From Leptolyngbyaceae cyanobacterium SM1_3_5 (lineage in GTDB: Bacteria; Cyanobacteriota; Cyanobacteriia; Elainellales; Elainellaceae): a stretch of DNA of 7,300 nucleotides. The notes under the pieces were generated by a model. The model ran no database searches, had not been told where the DNA came from, and saw only the letters and a list, made by a program, of their open reading frames with translations. Where the stretch lies: the NCBI GenBank assembly GCA_012031475.1, contig JAAUTJ010000230.1, forward strand, positions 1-7,300, written 5' to 3'. This document shows, one piece after another, positions 5,702 to 7,300 of the stretch. Both the position numbers and the translations under genes were made by a program. How positions within the stretch are numbered: position 1 is the first letter of the stretch; each line of letters starts with the position of its first letter.

Positions 5702-6772
5702 ATGACAGAACGCAAGCGGGCGCTGATTACCGGAATTACAGGGCAAGATGGTTCGTATTTGAGTGAGCTTTTGCTGGAGAAAGGTTACGAGGTACACGGC
5801 ATCATTCGCCGCACCTCAACCTTCAATACCGATCGCATCGACCACATCTACACCGATCCACATGATGAACAGACGCGCCTGTTTCTGCACTATGGCGACC
5901 TGACCGACGGCACGACTTTACGCCGCATCCTCGAAGACGTGAAGCCGATCGAAATTTACAATCTCGGCGCTCAGTCGCACGTCCGCGTCAGCTTCGACTC
6001 GCCGGAATATACGGTTGACGCTGTTGGCATGGGCACGTTGCGCCTGCTGGAAGCAATTCGTGACTATCAGCAGCGGACGGGAATCGAAGTGCGGTTTTAT
6101 CAGGCCGGATCGTCCGAGATGTACGGCAAAGTGCAGCAGGTTCCGCAAGCCGAAGAGACGCCGTTCTATCCGCGATCGCCCTACGCCTGCGCCAAAGTCT
6201 ACGCTCACTGGCAAACCGTCAACTACCGCGAATCCTACGATCTGTTCGCCTGCAACGGCATTTTGTTTAACCACGAATCGCCCCGACGCGGCGAAACGTT
6301 TGTGACGCGCAAGATTTCTCGCGCCGTCGCTCGCATCGTGGCCGGACAGCAGAAAAAGCTCTACATGGGCAACTTGGACTCGAAGCGCGACTGGGGCTAT
6401 GCCAAAGACTACGTCCGCGCCATGTGGCTGATGTTGCAGCAAGACCAGCCGGACGATTACGTGGTCGCAACGGGCGAAACCTATTCGGTCAAGGAATTCC
6501 TCGAAATTGCCTTTCGCCATGTAAATCTTGACTGGCAAGATTTCATCGAGTTTGACCCGCGCTATCTGCGTCCGGCAGAAGTCGATTTGCTGATTGGCGA
6601 CCCGACCAAGGCGAAGCAAAAACTCGGCTGGGAGCCATCGATCAGTTTTGAGCAACTGGTGACGATGATGGTGGAGGCCGACCTGAAGGGCTTGGGCTTG
6701 ATTCCGCTCAACGGCCACACGCCGCAGATCATCAGCGATCAGGCCACGATTCGCCAGTTGCCGATCGGCTAG
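5702..6772 (+). CDS. gmd: GDP-mannose 4,6-dehydratase Gmd
   Basis: Gmd converts GDP-D-mannose to GDP-4-keto-6-deoxy-D-mannose, the precursor of GDP-L-fucose, GDP-D-rhamnose and related sugars for envelope and exopolysaccharide glycans. The 356-aa product is a complete extended-SDR enzyme of normal family length. It shows the NADP-binding motif GITGQDGSYL (G11, G14, G17), the RR-TSTFNTDRIDH segment, NLGAQSHVRVSFDSPEYTVD, the catalytic stretch QAGSSEMYG (S137/S138, E139), Y161 and K165 in SPYACAK, the substrate-binding NHESPRRGETFVTRKI, and KRDWGYAKDYV. A clear Shine-Dalgarno, GAGGAAA at 5687-5693, sits eight bases before the ATG and fixes the start. No GDP-fucose synthase gene (fcl/wcaG), the usual partner, follows in this window; the next gene is convergent behind a strong terminator. 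Which nucleotide sugar is finally made cannot be told from here. Confidence 0.98.
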   Translation: MTERKRALITGITGQDGSYLSELLLEKGYEVHGIIRRTSTFNTDRIDHIYTDPHDEQTRLFLHYGDLTDGTTLRRILEDVKPIEIYNLGAQSHVRVSFDSPEYTVDAVGMGTLRLLEAIRDYQQRTGIEVRFYQAGSSEMYGKVQQVPQAEETPFYPRSPYACAKVYAHWQTVNYRESYDLFACNGILFNHESPRRGETFVTRKISRAVARIVAGQQKKLYMGNLDSKRDWGYAKDYVRAMWLMLQQDQPDDYVVATGETYSVKEFLEIAFRHVNLDWQDFIEFDPRYLRPAEVDLLIGDPTKAKQKLGWEPSISFEQLVTMMVEADLKGLGLIPLNGHTPQIISDQATIRQLPIG

Positions 6773-6798
6773 ATCGAGTACCCCCAAATCAATCTCCT

Positions 6799-6835
6799 GA
6801 AAGAGCGATCGCCTCCCGTAGACGATCGCTCTTTC
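6799..6835. terminator. Bidirectional stem-loop terminator between gmd and the convergent gene
   Basis: GAAAGAGCGATCG (6799-6811) and CGATCGCTCTTTC (6823-6835) form a perfect 13-bp stem around an 11-base loop, in the 68 bp between two convergent stop codons. Each strand ends the stem with CUCUUUC, a short U-rich stretch rather than a long run. The left arm carries a full HIP1 octamer (6805-6812). Symmetry and position make a shared terminator the best reading. Confidence 0.75.
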
Positions 6836-6840
6836 GCTGG

Positions 6841-7203
6841 TTATTCGACGCGCTCGATCGGAATGCGCTTGGTCAACAGCCGCATGAACTCACCGGGATT
6901 CGGGGTCGGTAGAAGCCGACTCCACTCACTGAAATGTGCGATTCCCGCTTGGTGCAGCCGATGCACGAAGATGTTCACCACCGTGCGCGACCCCACTGCG
7001 AGGACGCGCAGCACTTCTGGGTCATCCACAGCAGGCAAAAAGTCGGCTCTCGGTGGCCGCGCATGATTGGCGATCAAGGCTTCAACGCTGGGATTTGGCA
7101 AACTGATGAACGGCAATTCTTCTGAAGTTTCTTCATCATCGATCGCTTCCTCATCCGTGCATTCATCCGGCATGAACTCATCGAGTTTATGCTCATCCGA
7201 CAT
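6841..7203 (-). CDS. Acidic hypothetical protein (120 aa)
   Basis: I do not recognise this protein. Residues 2-30 are strongly acidic and probably disordered (many D/E, for example DEEAIDDEETSEEL). Residues 31-60 are proline-rich, and about 62-112 look helical, with VLRVLAVGSRTVVNIFVHRL, then a GIAHFSEWSRLL helix and a basic tail (LLTKRIPIERVE). It has no signal peptide, membrane segment or metal-binding cluster (its only cysteine is Cys15). An acidic tail on a small helical domain suits a cytoplasmic binding or regulatory protein, but that is inference. The start is fixed by AGGAGA seven bases upstream of the ATG at 7203; the longer frame back to 7284 would translate a strong stem-loop and has no such site. 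It is convergent with gmd. Confidence 0.7.
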   Translation of the reverse strand: MSDEHKLDEFMPDECTDEEAIDDEETSEELPFISLPNPSVEALIANHARPPRADFLPAVDDPEVLRVLAVGSRTVVNIFVHRLHQAGIAHFSEWSRLLPTPNPGEFMRLLTKRIPIERVE

Positions 7204-7210
7204 GATTGTT

Positions 7211-7216
7211 TCTCCT
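7211..7216 (-). promoter_or_regulatory. Strong Shine-Dalgarno that fixes the start of the acidic protein
   Basis: On the minus strand AGGAGA lies seven bases upstream of the ATG at 7203-7201. It is the best ribosome binding site in the window and chooses the 120-aa start over the upstream ATG at 7284. Confidence 0.8.
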
Positions 7217-7236
7217 ATTTTTGTGCATGGGAAAAG

Positions 7237-7272
7237 GCAGAGAATCCGCCGGACAAAGGCCGGATTCTCTGC
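7237..7272 (-). terminator. 12-bp stem-loop upstream of the acidic protein: terminator or leader hairpin
   Basis: GCAGAGAATCCG (7237-7248) and CGGATTCTCTGC (7261-7272) are perfect 12-bp arms, with two more pairs possible inside past a one-base bulge. Read on the minus strand, the stem is followed by CCTTTTCCC, a short U tract about 15 bases before the Shine-Dalgarno. It is either the terminator of a minus-strand gene beyond 7300 or an attenuator-like hairpin in the leader of the acidic-protein gene. No T run follows on the plus strand. Confidence 0.55.
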
Positions 7273-7300
7273 ACCACACCTCATACACGAAGCCGCCCAC

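Noticed and set aside
5918..6787. 289-codon open frame on the minus strand across gmd
   Set aside because: It lies antisense to an unmistakable Gmd, and its product (rich in RVxxAxVH-like strings) has no family character.
7204..7284. Longer start (ATG at 7284) for the acidic protein
   Set aside because: It would translate through the perfect 12-bp stem-loop and lacks a ribosome binding site, while the ATG at 7203 has AGGAGA at ideal spacing.

Overview
The window looks like ordinary chromosome from a cyanobacterium, probably a filamentous Leptolyngbya-type lineage (the lineage is inference). The octamer GCGATCGC (HIP1, the highly iterated palindrome of cyanobacteria) occurs at least sixteen times by eye: near 1682, 2553, 2968, 2980, 3132, 3189, 3647, 3690, 3852, 4019, 4239, 4636, 5052, 5446, 6172 and 6805. 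Several proteins are also of cyanobacterial type: a cystine-lyase-like N-terminus, a TM0106-family nuclease, MurD and a clan AA aspartic protease.

Layout. Bases 1-176 (minus) hold the N-terminal codons of an L-cysteine/cystine lyase (C-DES)-like PLP enzyme that runs off the left edge and appears frameshifted. It diverges from a 190-aa exported protein of unknown function (264-836, plus) across an 87-bp region with two adjacent palindromes. Next on the plus strand is a TM0106-family RecB-like nuclease fused to an RNase H-like exonuclease domain (938-2404). It converges on murD (2526-3950, minus), the peptidoglycan D-glutamate-adding ligase.

Bases 4114-5700 are visibly more AT-rich and look accessory. 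They hold a multi-span membrane protein of unknown function (4114-4944), a two-tier stem-loop on its stop codon, a clan AA aspartic protease cut off after its catalytic half (5101-5334), and about 350 bp of decayed sequence. The window ends with gmd, GDP-mannose 4,6-dehydratase (5702-6772, plus). A strong bidirectional terminator separates it from a convergent 120-aa acidic protein of unknown function (6841-7203, minus), which has an excellent Shine-Dalgarno and a 12-bp stem-loop upstream.

How the genes work together: murD and gmd both serve the envelope (peptidoglycan, and GDP-sugar precursors for glycans), but they are on opposite strands with the accessory island between them, so no shared operon is visible. 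I found no CRISPR array, tRNA, rRNA, transposase or coherent defence operon. The most notable feature is inside murD: an in-frame insertion of about 30 codons built from two arrays of heptanucleotide repeats (STRR-like), placed in a loop of the central ATPase domain.
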